Notes under the pieces: model-generated
Told to the model about the DNA's origin: nothing
Database searches by the model: none
What the model saw: the letters and a program-made list of their open reading frames with translations, nothing else
Assembly (NCBI RefSeq): GCF_000374565.1
Contig: NZ_KB894685.1
Location: 1-64,000 of the forward strand
DNA from: Siminovitchia fordii DSM 16014 = CIP 108821
Lineage (GTDB): Bacteria; Bacillota; Bacilli; Bacillales; Bacillaceae_C
Length of the DNA stretch: 64,000 bases
Reading direction: 5' to 3'
Made by a program: the position numbers and the translations under genes
In this document: positions 1-8,408 of the stretch, in pieces
Layout of the letters: the number at the start of each line of letters is the position of its first letter
Position numbering within the stretch: position 1 is the first letter of the stretch

Positions 1-165
1 AATAAGGCACCAAAAGAATGGGGAGAATTATTGGGTGATCAAGCTATAACAACAGCAATTCTAGATAGGATTCTTCACCGAGTAGAAATCATTCATTTAA
101 ATGAAGATAGTTATCGTATGAAGCATCGTTCTACCATATTTGGGGAACAAAGTGTTTCAAAATAA
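1..165 (+). CDS. istB: IS21-family helper ATPase IstB, C-terminal end only (5' end outside window)
   Basis: The reading frame is open from base 1 and stops with TAA at 163-165. The 54 visible residues contain [19 protein letters not shown] followed by H-x-V-x-I-I-H-L and SYRMKHR, the typical C-terminus of IstB-like AAA+ helper proteins of IS21 elements. IstB binds ATP and assists the IstA transposase. The Walker motifs would lie upstream of the window. The plus-strand gene is followed within 40 bases by a plausible IS end. Whether the whole element is intact cannot be judged here. Confidence 0.8.
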   Translation, partial: NKAPKEWGELLGDQAITTAILDRILHRVEIIHLNEDSYRMKHRSTIFGEQSVSK

Positions 166-201
166 CGAGCAAAAATTGTTTCATTCTACTTGACGGTCAC
201 A
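1..201 (+). mobile_element. Right end of an IS21-family insertion sequence
   Basis: The istB tail is followed by 181-201, whose reverse complement starts TGTGACCGTCAAGTAG. This fits the TG-starting terminal inverted repeats of IS21-family elements. The exact boundary (about 201) is inferred, because the left end and any target-site duplication are outside the window. Confidence 0.55.
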
Positions 202-271
202 AATGCAGGATGATGAAAGGTAATGAAAGGATATCCAGTATAGGTTCGGATAAATTTTAATCAAATCGAGG

Positions 272-318
272 AAAGAGCATGTTTTGAAAAAAGATTGTTC
301 AAAACATGCTCTTTTATA
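272..318. terminator. Bidirectional intrinsic terminator
   Basis: A perfect 17-bp inverted repeat (272-288 with 298-314, arm AAAGAGCATGTTTTGAA) is bounded by A-rich and T-rich ends. It sits between the plus-strand istB and the convergent minus-strand DinB-like gene, so it can serve both. Confidence 0.75.
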
Positions 319-359
319 TTGTAATAGGTTAACCTCTTTTTAAAAAAGTTTGATTACAT

Positions 360-857
360 TTACGGCGCTTCCATACCAAACTTTACCCAATCCTCTTTTG
401 ACGGACCATAAATGCCTGGAACAGTTAATCCTGCCTGTCGCATTAGAACAGTCATTTGTCCTCTATGATGGTTTTGATGTTGAATCAAAAACAGCAAAAG
501 TGAACCATTGGGTATTTGTTGACCAATAAAGTTGATACTTTCTTGAAGTGTATGGTCAGTCCATTGGGCTTTTAACGCCTGTACAAATGCATTACTGGCT
601 TGATGATAGCTGTCTGCTATAAACTGAGCCGAAGTAGGAACAGGATAATCTTCAACTGGGGCATCAAACGTTAGGTCTGTGTTTGAAGTAATTATGCGAA
701 TGGAGGCAACATTATGCCAAGCAATACGGCCTAAAGTCCAATTTTCTGAAGTTATCTCTTGTTTAAGTGATTCATCAGTTAGACTATTTAGTATTTTCTG
801 TGTAGCATTAGCCTCGAACTCCCAAGATTCTAAAAAATGGTCTAAGGTTTGAAACAT
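360..857 (-). CDS. DinB/YfiT-family metal-binding protein
   Basis: A 165-residue four-helix-bundle protein of the DinB superfamily. The three metal-ligand histidines of the family are recognisable: H48 in AWHNV, H127, and H131 in QHQNHHRGQM. Length matches the family (about 150-170). Some relatives are bacillithiol- or mycothiol-dependent transferases and others are DNA-damage inducible. The sequence gives no substrate. The start is ATG with TAAGGAGGATC just upstream. It is monocistronic and faces the IS element across a shared terminator. Confidence 0.8.
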   Translation of the reverse strand: MFQTLDHFLESWEFEANATQKILNSLTDESLKQEITSENWTLGRIAWHNVASIRIITSNTDLTFDAPVEDYPVPTSAQFIADSYHQASNAFVQALKAQWTDHTLQESINFIGQQIPNGSLLLFLIQHQNHHRGQMTVLMRQAGLTVPGIYGPSKEDWVKFGMEAP

Positions 858-1390
858 ATAGATCCTCCTTATAATATCTTTGTTTTTCTTTATATGTACC
901 TATAATTCAATTATATTCCCCGTTTAGTTAAAAAGAAAATAATTTTAGACTAAAATATATAAGGAAAAATCCACCGCCATATTCTTATAAACGGCACAAC
1001 TTTATTTTTTAACATTGTTACAAGCATCGTGACTCTTTAAAAACTAAAATCTCTTTTCGTAAATTCACCTTTTTCAATCCCTTCGTTACGTGGGTTGACG
1101 CTTTGGGGCCAGATATTATTTGACAACACCTCTTTATGTTTAGTTATATTAAGTGGTCAATCCCAACTTTATATTAACTTTCCTCTGAAGCATCATCATA
1201 ATATGTGCTGCTATAGTTTGAGTGCGAGTTGTATGTTCCTATGTGTGATATGATAATCTTCAAAATGGTATTGTATCCTTTAACTACCATTACAGCTTGT
1301 TTCCATTTTCACTATGTTCATTATAGAATAGAACTATATGTAGATTTTGTGCTTGAGAACATTACTTGATAAATAAGGAGCGAACAATAT
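858..1390. other. Intergenic region between divergent genes, no further gene seen
   Basis: About 530 AT-rich bases between the starts of the DinB-like gene and the CAP-domain gene. It must hold both promoters. No convincing reading frame, riboswitch or strong inverted repeat was recognised. Confidence 0.5.
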
Positions 1391-2503
1391 TTGAAGTTCT
1401 TTAGAACTGTATTTATTTTCCTTTTAATTGCAGGATTCATTTTATATAAGCAGGGCAATGAACAAGTGGTTACATCTGTCCAATCCGTTATGGAAACCTT
1501 TCGCTCGTATTCTGAATCTGTGAAAAAACAGCCTGAGTTTTCTAATATCATTGACAAATTGGAGGAAGGATATCACTCTTTAAAAAATGAACTCAAAGGG
1601 ATTGAGCCTCAGGAACAAGTGGAAATCCCTCCATTAAAAACCCCTGAGGAACAAACATTTTCAGTTCACAATATCGAGATTGGCGATCCAATGGACGAAG
1701 TTGAAAAACAGGCAGGTAAGGAACAGCGTGCTTCCTATAATGAATATGGCGTCAAATGGTTCACCTATCATCAAAACTACCAAAATTTCTTTATGGCTGC
1801 TTATGATGATCAGGGAAAAGTTGCCGCATTATATACTAATCAGGATTTGATTTCTTCAAAAACGGGAATTGAACTCAATGATTCAAAAGAAACTGTTGTT
1901 CAAAAGCTAGGTGAGCCAATCAAAGGGATTCGAAAAGGGTTCGTCATGTATCAAGTGCAAAACGATGGAGAATACAACATTTATGAACTCGATAATTGCT
2001 ACGTTACTGTGTTTTTTGATAAACATAAAGATCATACCATCACAGCTTTGCAAATCATCAGCAAAAATCTCGAGAAGCAGAAAAAAGATTTCTTTGCAGC
2101 GGGCACTGAAAAATTAGAGAATGGTTTCGAATATCAATTGTTTGACCTTACAAATGCTGCTAGAGTAAAAAATGGTCTTTCAGTACTCACTTGGGATGAG
2201 CATGTAAAAGTGACAGCGCGAAAGCATAGTAAAGATATGGCTGATAAAAAATATTTCAGCCATGATAGTTTGGATGGTTTAACCCCTTTTGACCGTCTAG
2301 AAAAAGATAATATCAATTATATGGCTGCTGGAGAAAATATTGCAACCGGCCAGGTGAGCAGTATTTTTGCCCATGAAGGATTAATGAACTCCATGGGCCA
2401 TCGAAAAAATATTTTGAGTACGGATTATAATTCACTGGGTGTTGGAGTAGCCTTTGATTCTGAGTCAAGACCCTTTTATACGGAAAATTTCATAGGTAAA
2501 TAA
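1391..2503 (+). CDS. Secreted CAP-domain protein with N-terminal CAP-associated domain (YlbC-like)
   Basis: A 370-residue protein with an N-terminal membrane segment or signal peptide (residues 4-20), a CAP-associated domain (about 95-225) and a C-terminal CAP/SCP domain (about 245-368). CAP signatures are H279, FSH at 289-291, AGEN at 313-316 and GHRKN at 336-340. The same architecture is found in Bacillus YlbC. The protein should be extracytoplasmic. CAP proteins have diverse roles and no enzymatic activity can be assigned. The start is TTG with AATAAGGAGCG about 8 bases upstream. A hairpin at 2507-2550 terminates the gene. Confidence 0.88.
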   Translation: MKFFRTVFIFLLIAGFILYKQGNEQVVTSVQSVMETFRSYSESVKKQPEFSNIIDKLEEGYHSLKNELKGIEPQEQVEIPPLKTPEEQTFSVHNIEIGDPMDEVEKQAGKEQRASYNEYGVKWFTYHQNYQNFFMAAYDDQGKVAALYTNQDLISSKTGIELNDSKETVVQKLGEPIKGIRKGFVMYQVQNDGEYNIYELDNCYVTVFFDKHKDHTITALQIISKNLEKQKKDFFAAGTEKLENGFEYQLFDLTNAARVKNGLSVLTWDEHVKVTARKHSKDMADKKYFSHDSLDGLTPFDRLEKDNINYMAAGENIATGQVSSIFAHEGLMNSMGHRKNILSTDYNSLGVGVAFDSESRPFYTENFIGK

Positions 2504-2506
2504 AGA

Positions 2507-2556
2507 ACCGCCAAATTCCGGCCTGAAACCCAGGCAGGATATTTGGCGGTCTTTTA
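2507..2556. terminator. Shared intrinsic terminator between convergent genes
   Basis: ACCGCCAAAT (from 2507) pairs with ATTTGGCGGT (to 2550), with further pairing CCTG/CAGG inside, followed by CTTTTATATT. It lies between the plus-strand CAP gene and the minus-strand MltG-like gene. Confidence 0.8.
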
Positions 2557-2566
2557 TATTTACCTA

Positions 2567-3070
2567 TTATTTAAAAATCGCGGCTATCACATCATCCTGG
2601 GACATATCGCTATCCACTTCATACGAGCCAGGACGTAGTTTATTCTCCACTTTTTTCTTCTCGACAGCTTTTGAGAATTTGAAGGCATCATCAACGATTT
2701 TAGCTTTTACAAGCATTTTCCCTACGTCAATACTGGTCATCCCGTCGGTGACATTGATTACAACACGATAAACTACTTCTTTATCTTTTTCTTTATCTTT
2801 ATCTTCTGTTGCTTTAGCTTCTTTTGCTTTAGCTTCTTTCACTTTTTTATCATATTCTTCAACAGTTTGAACAATATAGCCGGAGGATTCAAGATCGGCT
2901 ATCATCTCCGCTTCAGACGGCTGGACACTTGTAACTGTTTCTTTTTCTGTTGTTTTGACCGGAGCTTTGGAAGCTTCACTTTTAACTGAAAAATAAGCAG
3001 CACTGCTGATTGCGGTAGCTAGGAGAATGCCTGCTGCAAAGCTGGCCAATGGATTAAATCTCATTTGCAA
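2567..3070 (-). CDS. Membrane-anchored MltG/YceG-like short protein
   Basis: A 167-residue protein with an N-terminal membrane anchor (about 8-28), a Lys/Glu-rich low-complexity linker (about 75-97), then a domain of about 65 residues. That domain resembles the N-terminal LysM-like part of endolytic transglycosylase MltG/YceG (TDGMTSIDVGKMLVKAKIV, then LRPGSYEVDSDMSQDDVI). The catalytic transglycosylase domain is absent, so it is not a full MltG. It overlaps the upstream gene by 17 bases and is probably translationally coupled to it. A cell-wall-related role is inference only. Confidence 0.65.
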   Translation of the reverse strand: MQMRFNPLASFAAGILLATAISSAAYFSVKSEASKAPVKTTEKETVTSVQPSEAEMIADLESSGYIVQTVEEYDKKVKEAKAKEAKATEDKDKEKDKEVVYRVVINVTDGMTSIDVGKMLVKAKIVDDAFKFSKAVEKKKVENKLRPGSYEVDSDMSQDDVIAAIFK

Positions 3071-3437
3071 CCTTGCTCCTTTCTTTTTTTCCAGCTATGT
3101 AAGGAGCGATTATCTGCCTAACTTCGTTAACTGATAAATTTTTGTCCGCCGCAATGTTTTCGATTGAGTATTTACGATTATACAAATCCAACACTTCACG
3201 CATCAGAACTCTTTGCTCTGATGATAGCTGAATACCGGATTCCTTCATAATGACCTCTATATCAAGCTCCATGTTGCGGATCGATTCCCTTATATCTTTT
3301 ATCTCATTCATAGTTGATATATGAATCATATCGAGCTCTTTCATCTCTTCCTTAGAGGCATTACGTCCTTTGATTCCCGATATAATGAGCAATAAGGCAG
3401 AGGCTGCAAACAAACCTCCCAATGTCCATTCCATCAA
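3054..3437 (-). CDS. Small membrane protein with C-terminal HTH-like segment, function unknown
   Basis: A 127-residue protein with an N-terminal membrane segment (about 4-22), a charged coiled-coil-like stretch (30-65) and a C-terminal segment (SIENIAADKNLSVNEVRQII) that looks like a helix-turn-helix. Such anchored HTH-like small proteins occur in Bacillus next to the MltG-like gene, but I cannot name a family with confidence. The start is TTG at 3437 or the next codon ATG at 3434. GGAGAGGGGA lies 8-11 bases upstream. It forms a two-gene operon with the overlapping MltG-like gene. Confidence 0.65.
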   Translation of the reverse strand: MMEWTLGGLFAASALLLIISGIKGRNASKEEMKELDMIHISTMNEIKDIRESIRNMELDIEVIMKESGIQLSSEQRVLMREVLDLYNRKYSIENIAADKNLSVNEVRQIIAPYIAGKKERSKVANEI

Positions 3438-3577
3438 AATTGGGTCCCCTCTCCGTATTTAATTTGTTCCAATAACTTATTATACATCCATAGACCTAAT
3501 TTTTCGACCTGATAATTGGAAATATGACCAAAGTCGGGTATAATTTGCAAATTTCTCCGGTTTCAACGACATATTGA

Positions 3578-3604
3578 AACCCCCGCTTAATAATGCAGGG
3601 GTTG
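3578..3604 (-). terminator. Probable terminator of the ATP sulfurylase-like gene
   Basis: On the minus strand AACCCCTGC pairs with GCGGGGGTT, followed by TTTCAATA. The T-run is short, so efficiency is uncertain. Confidence 0.5.
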
Positions 3605-3628
3605 TATAAATTGTCTATTCACAATATT

Positions 3629-5362
3629 TTATTTTTCCTCAGGCTCATCACTGCCACGGTAGCGATTATATGGAAGCGGATTCCATGTGCGATATTCCAA
3701 TTTATCAGCACGTAATGCCGGAGGAATGTCCTCAAGTATTCTCTTGGCTACTTCCAACTCCCGCTTCGATTCTACTTTATCCTGATATAAAAATTCATCG
3801 GATGCCGTTTCCGGGGCCTGTTTCACTTTTTCTTCCAGGTCTTCAACAACCATTTCCTGCTGATGCCGCAAGGATTCGCGGGCCTCGGTTACCCATTGTC
3901 TCTGCATGTCGCGATCCGCATCTCCGACATAGGTATACTCTTCGTAGATGTCCTGATAAATACGATCTGCATTCAAACGAACATCCATCGTTGCGGCTTC
4001 CAAATCACGTATGGTCAACTCCTCGGGTGTCAGCTTCTCTCGCCGGTATGTGCCACCGAGACGTGTTGCCTCCAAATAGAATGGGAACATACTTTTTATC
4101 GTTTTGCCCACCGGAGAAATAGACCGCTGGTTTTCATCCAGGCCTTTAGGCTGGATGCCTTGCATGGCGATCCGACTAGATTCGGGGCGGACAACTTCTT
4201 TTGGTGGCATAATTCCATGACGAAGCATTTCCCGGATGCCCGTTCCTGAAATTTTCAGCCTGAATCGTTCATCATGGGAACAGGTCTTTTCAGTTGCGTG
4301 ATTTGAACAGCGTGTGCAATAAAAAACTTCATGGTACAGTTGGACATCAATGCCTAATTCGTCCGGTGAAAACTCATCGAATATCGAATGACTTGCGTAC
4401 TTATCGTAATAATCCCCGACTCCCGCATGGTCACGGCCAATTAGTGCATGGGTGCATCCGAAGTTTTTCATGATCAAAGCATGCAATACAGTTTCCCGCG
4501 GCCCTGCAAAAATGTATGTGACCCTTAACGGAGCAAGAGAAACTCTTTCTTTCGGATAATAAGCATCCAGGACACTGCGGTAAGAAAGCATGCGAAACTC
4601 ATTCCTGGTATATTCCCGTTTGGCCATCTCGACAAGAGGCTGGACTAATAAACCGTCGACAGTTTCAAGTGCGTTCTTATGAATATATTCATGCCCCCTA
4701 TGAAGCGGGTTCGCACCGGTAATGAATCCGCCTACCGAACGGAATTTCTTTTCTTCATAAAAAATTCTCCAAGTATCTTTGGGCTCCAAACGGATTTTTT
4801 CAAATGGTCCCCAATCGACCCGCCGTAAAAGCGAAATGGGTCCACCTAATGCAACGTCCCCCATCCTTCGGAAGATTGAGTCTACGCCCGGGTGATTCCG
4901 ATCCGTAGTCCCAAACAGCTGGGCAGCGCGCTCTTCTTTGTTGTATGCGAAAAGATCTTCTATTTTCAAAATGGCAACCGGTTCTTTGCTTTCATCGGCC
5001 AATGCAACTTCATCACCAATGGAAAGAGAAGCAACCACCTCTTTATTTCGATTCCCAATTGGTGCAAAGCTAAGCGGAACTGGCCAGACTACACCGTTTT
5101 TTAATCGGCCTTCATAGAGTACCGACTTATAGTCCTCCTCGTTCATAAAACCCTCATTCGGCGACAGAACGCCCGTAGCTATCATTTCAAGCGTTATCAC
5201 AGCTTCCAAATCTACCATGATAGTAGGCAACTGCCTTGCCCTAATCAATTCCTGTTCCCGTTCTTTCCCTTTTAATACCCTATCAACCAGTTTTCCGCCG
5301 TGCGGCTGCTGCGGATAGTTGGCAAAACTGCCGGTTTCCGGGGCTACAACTTTTTGATCCAT
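3629..5362 (-). CDS. sat: Divergent ATP sulfurylase (sulfate adenylyltransferase-like) with long C-terminal extension
   Basis: I chose ATG at 5362 (577 residues) because GGGAGGAAAAAGAGC directly precedes it. The upstream in-frame ATG at 5404 has no ribosome site. The core matches ATP sulfurylases (sulfate + ATP to APS + PPi): a PUA-like N-domain, then NPLHRGHE with the HxxH adenylyl motif (231-239 in the longer numbering), QPLVE, GRDHAG (323-328), SGTGIRE (386-392) and a CxxC-x8-C-x-H zinc knuckle (363-377). The usual QTRNP sulfate-site motif reads ITGANP, so the Gln and Arg are missing. The last ~160 residues (about 425-591) are extra and charged, with no recognised domain and no APS kinase P-loop. 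No cys genes are adjacent. Substrate is uncertain. Confidence 0.78.
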   Translation of the reverse strand: MDQKVVAPETGSFANYPQQPHGGKLVDRVLKGKEREQELIRARQLPTIMVDLEAVITLEMIATGVLSPNEGFMNEEDYKSVLYEGRLKNGVVWPVPLSFAPIGNRNKEVVASLSIGDEVALADESKEPVAILKIEDLFAYNKEERAAQLFGTTDRNHPGVDSIFRRMGDVALGGPISLLRRVDWGPFEKIRLEPKDTWRIFYEEKKFRSVGGFITGANPLHRGHEYIHKNALETVDGLLVQPLVEMAKREYTRNEFRMLSYRSVLDAYYPKERVSLAPLRVTYIFAGPRETVLHALIMKNFGCTHALIGRDHAGVGDYYDKYASHSIFDEFSPDELGIDVQLYHEVFYCTRCSNHATEKTCSHDERFRLKISGTGIREMLRHGIMPPKEVVRPESSRIAMQGIQPKGLDENQRSISPVGKTIKSMFPFYLEATRLGGTYRREKLTPEELTIRDLEAATMDVRLNADRIYQDIYEEYTYVGDADRDMQRQWVTEARESLRHQQEMVVEDLEEKVKQAPETASDEFLYQDKVESKRELEVAKRILEDIPPALRADKLEYRTWNPLPYNRYRGSDEPEEK

Positions 5363-5980
5363 GCTCTTTTTCCTCCCATTTTTTTCTACTTTTTTCTCCA
5401 GCATATTCCCAAATCGACCCAGTAATCTATGAACCTATGAATTTTAAATTCATGCATTATGTATATGCTTTATTACACACTGTAAACGCTTTTACAATAA
5501 GAAAACGCAAGACGTATGATCACCTCAAGCGTGACAAATCGTTATTATTAAGACCTCCAGTCTTCGGAGTTAAACATAACACATGTTATTCAGAAATTTT
5601 TTTATTATAAAAAAGTGAGCTGTATGCTCTGTCGATCAGGGAAACATCATTGTTGTATAACAGATTATGAATTTATTATATAATTACTACGTTTAAATTA
5701 CAAGAAAATTAATAATAGAAAAGCAACAGTAAGTTGTCCAGTGAACCGCCAACGGGATCTATCCGAATCTTACTTATTCAGAACGTTTTCCGAAAACAGT
5801 GGTAAAAAGAACAACAATTATAGTGATTGGTGCGTCGAAAGAAAGTAGCAAACCTTGTTTCTTTTCCGGGATTCAGCATAAGCTCTATATTATCGGGACC
5901 GAAGGGGTCTTCGTCCGTGTATACTTGGTGCAAAAGGAATGCATAAGATCCACTTGGACAATGCAGTTGAAATAAGAATC
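5363..5980. other. Intergenic region upstream of the ATP sulfurylase-like gene
   Basis: About 600 AT-rich bases. An inverted repeat TGTAAACGCTTTTACA (5481-5496) lies about 120 bases upstream of the sulfurylase start and could be an operator. It resembles a catabolite-response element but its spacing is off consensus. No S-box or T-box was recognised. On the minus strand at about 5800-5945 a short stretch reads like protein (PSGSYAFLLHQVYTDED and following) but lacks a start, so it may be a gene relic. Confidence 0.4.
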
Positions 5981-6541
5981 TCAGTATGCAGCTTTCAAAG
6001 CTTTTAGCTCCTCATTTAACTTACTAGCGGAAAGGAGGGCTATGTCATCATGTAAAACATCTTCCGGTTTATTGCCTTCGCCGATAATATACCCTTCAAA
6101 TGACATCCCGATGAATTGAAATATCCACCGGAACTGGTCAATCATGGCCAAGCCTTTCATATGAGGTTCATCTCCTCCGACAGTTATGACATACGCTTTT
6201 TTGCTGCTCATTTTGTTTTTGAAATCCGGAAACTTCGGATCTCGTAAAGTTTGAGACCAACGATCGATGAAATTTTTCATCAAACCTGACATGCTGTACC
6301 AGTATAGGGGAGTTGAAAAAAGAACGATATCGCTCTCTTCAACCTGTTTGATGATCTTGTCATAATCATCATCCACATCGGTAAATCCTTGCTCCAAATG
6401 GCGGCCGTCAACTATTGCCTGAATGGTAAAATTCCGCAGGTAAATTTCCTTTGCGTCCAATCCTGCGATAACATTCTTTGTCAAAAGTTCTGTATTGCCA
6501 TTAGGCCTGCTGCTTCCATACAATACAACCAATTGGGACAT
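5981..6541 (-). CDS. NAD(P)H-dependent FMN reductase / flavodoxin-fold oxidoreductase (YwqN-like)
   Basis: A 186-residue flavodoxin-fold protein. The phosphate-binding loop GSSRPNGNT is at 9-17, and the FMN-binding TPLYWYSMSG segment (about 76-86) is typical of NADPH-dependent FMN reductases such as Bacillus YwqN. It should reduce flavin or quinone-type substrates in the cytoplasm. The electron acceptor is unknown. The start is ATG with AAAGGAGGGAAAACTCA upstream. It is the last gene of a tight five-gene minus-strand operon, 17 bases after the dehydratase gene. Confidence 0.85.
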   Translation of the reverse strand: MSQLVVLYGSSRPNGNTELLTKNVIAGLDAKEIYLRNFTIQAIVDGRHLEQGFTDVDDDYDKIIKQVEESDIVLFSTPLYWYSMSGLMKNFIDRWSQTLRDPKFPDFKNKMSSKKAYVITVGGDEPHMKGLAMIDQFRWIFQFIGMSFEGYIIGEGNKPEDVLHDDIALLSASKLNEELKALKAAY

Positions 6542-6558
6542 TGAGTTTTCCTCCCTTT

Positions 6559-7500
6559 TTATATTAAAAGTTTCGGTATGGCGTCTCCATCGATGTTCCC
6601 CCCTGAAATCAGTGCAACAATCCTTTTTCCTTCAGGTTTCCTTTTCAAGGCTCCTGCCACCGATACTGCACCTGAAGGTTCAATCAACTGCTTCATCCTT
6701 GTTAATACATAACTAAATGATTGCTTGATCGATTCTTCATCAACAAGGACAATGTCATCCACATACCTCTGGATAATAGGGAATGTCAACTCACCTGGTA
6801 TGGAAGTCCTTAGTCCGTCTGCAATCGTAGTGCTGGCACCTTTATTGATCCTTTTTCCTTCCTTAAGCGATACATATGTATCATTGGCAATGGCCGGCTC
6901 CACCCCAATGACACGAATCCGTGGATTCGTTTCTTTTATGGCGGTGGCAACTCCTGAAATCAGCCCACCACCCCCAATAGGGACGTACACTTCATCAATA
7001 TCATTAACCTGCTCCAGAATTTCCAACCCGGCGGTTCCCTGCCCCGCCATAATGAAAGGGTCATCATAAGGGGGAATGAATACAGCTTTACCGTCTTGAC
7101 TTATTTGTTTAGCTCGTTCAATCCGCTCTTCCGATGTAGTGCCACAAAATTCGAGATTTCCGTTATAAGCTCTGATTGCGTCCTTTTTGCATGCTACGGC
7201 ATCTTCAGGTACAACAATAGTGGAGGATATTCCAAGCTGATTGGCTATATAAGTCACTGCCTGTCCGTGGTTACCGGAAGAAGCGGCAATCACATGATCA
7301 GTATTTTTTTGAGCTTCATGAATGACCTTGTTTGAAGCCCCACGGATTTTAAAAGCGCCTGTTTTTTGCAGATGCTCACATTTAAAGAACAATTCATTCC
7401 CCGTATCATTGGAAATCGTTTCCGAAGTCATGATAGGAGTTCTTTTTACGATGTCCCCTATTCTTTCCCGGGATTCCCGAATCAAATTCAAATCAATCAT
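6559..7500 (-). CDS. PLP-dependent threonine/serine dehydratase (or serine racemase-like)
   Basis: A 313-residue fold-type II PLP enzyme. The PLP lysine is K51 in KTGAFKIRGA, the phosphate-contact motif SSGNHGQ is at 74-80, and the glycine loop GGGGL is at 176-180. It has no C-terminal ACT regulatory domain, so it resembles catabolic threonine ammonia-lyases or serine racemases rather than biosynthetic IlvA. The reaction would be L-Thr to 2-oxobutyrate or L-Ser to pyruvate, each with ammonia. Sequence alone does not settle deaminase versus racemase. It lies in one operon with AAA+ and TPR genes (15-17 base gaps). Confidence 0.85.
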   Translation of the reverse strand: MIDLNLIRESRERIGDIVKRTPIMTSETISNDTGNELFFKCEHLQKTGAFKIRGASNKVIHEAQKNTDHVIAASSGNHGQAVTYIANQLGISSTIVVPEDAVACKKDAIRAYNGNLEFCGTTSEERIERAKQISQDGKAVFIPPYDDPFIMAGQGTAGLEILEQVNDIDEVYVPIGGGGLISGVATAIKETNPRIRVIGVEPAIANDTYVSLKEGKRINKGASTTIADGLRTSIPGELTFPIIQRYVDDIVLVDEESIKQSFSYVLTRMKQLIEPSGAVSVAGALKRKPEGKRIVALISGGNIDGDAIPKLLI

Positions 7501-7515
7501 ACAGTTCCTCTCCCT

Positions 7516-8394
7516 TTACTTTTTGATTTTTACAAATGCGTTTCCGAAAACTTTATAATTGACAATTAACTTCGTACTCCAATGAGCTGCGGCATATAAA
7601 ATGATAAACAGAATGACAAGGGGTTTGAAAAGAATCCATAAAAGAATCCAAAGTAAAATGGCAACCCAAGGCTTAACTTTTGAAAAGAACTTTGAAGGAA
7701 GCAGAAAAAAGCGGTAAATTTTATATTGTTTCTGCAAAATCTCCAGATATTCAGTGCGGGTTTGCGGATTGTCAGGATCCATACGAACAGCGTTCTCCAA
7801 AAATAAGAGCGCATTTTCAACGTCTCCCCTTTGATCCGCTGCCCAGGCCAAGTATAAAAATATCAATGGATGTTCAGGATCAGATTCCAATGCCTGCCTC
7901 TCCATCACAACTGAAAGCTGCTTATTTCCAAGCAAACTTTGAACATATCCGTAATTGGCAAGATAAAGTGCGTTATATGGTTCTATGCGCAAAGCATGTT
8001 CAAAACTTTTCTCCGCTTGCTTAAACTTACCATCTTGGTTGTATATATTTCCTTCCAAAAAATAATAATAACTGTTTTCTGGAAAGAGACTAATCGCTTC
8101 CTCAATTGTTTTTCTGGCAGCTTTCCAATTTTGCTGAGTATAGAGGGTCCCCGCCCTGACTTCCCACGCCAGTGGATTTTCCGGATCTTTTTTCAGCGCT
8201 TCTTCAGACCAATGCAGGGCTTTTTTATATTCGTCCATTTCCAAAAATATCTTACCCAACAGTGCAAAACCGTCCGAATCGTCAGGGTACATTTGTATGT
8301 ACGCCTCAGCTTCTTTGATGGACTCTTGATACCGATTCCAGTCAAGAAGCTGGACAATTCTTTCAAACTGTGAGTATTGAAGCCTTTCATTCAA
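7516..8394 (-). CDS. TPR-repeat protein with C-terminal membrane segment
   Basis: A 292-residue protein. Residues about 8-215 are consecutive tetratricopeptide-like helix pairs (for example GFALLGKIFLEMDEYKKALH, then ALEAL-type repeats with A8/G-Y-A-F signatures). This is followed by a basic linker and one or two hydrophobic segments at about 240-275, so the TPR domain is probably tethered to the membrane. TPRs mediate protein contacts. The natural partner is the AAA+ ATPase encoded 14 bases upstream. The start is TTG preceded by AGGAAGTGAG. No known complex can be assigned. Confidence 0.8.
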   Translation of the reverse strand: MNERLQYSQFERIVQLLDWNRYQESIKEAEAYIQMYPDDSDGFALLGKIFLEMDEYKKALHWSEEALKKDPENPLAWEVRAGTLYTQQNWKAARKTIEEAISLFPENSYYYFLEGNIYNQDGKFKQAEKSFEHALRIEPYNALYLANYGYVQSLLGNKQLSVVMERQALESDPEHPLIFLYLAWAADQRGDVENALLFLENAVRMDPDNPQTRTEYLEILQKQYKIYRFFLLPSKFFSKVKPWVAILLWILLWILFKPLVILFIILYAAAHWSTKLIVNYKVFGNAFVKIKK

Positions 8395-8408
8395 CGAAAA
8401 CTCACTTC

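Noticed and set aside
1321-1557. 78-codon open frame on the minus strand overlapping the CAP-protein start
   Set aside because: No ribosome site or family similarity, and it overlaps a well-supported gene start.
5481-5496. TGTAAACGCTTTTACA as a catabolite-response element
   Set aside because: It is a good inverted repeat but its centre spacing departs from the cre consensus, so it is listed only as a possible operator.
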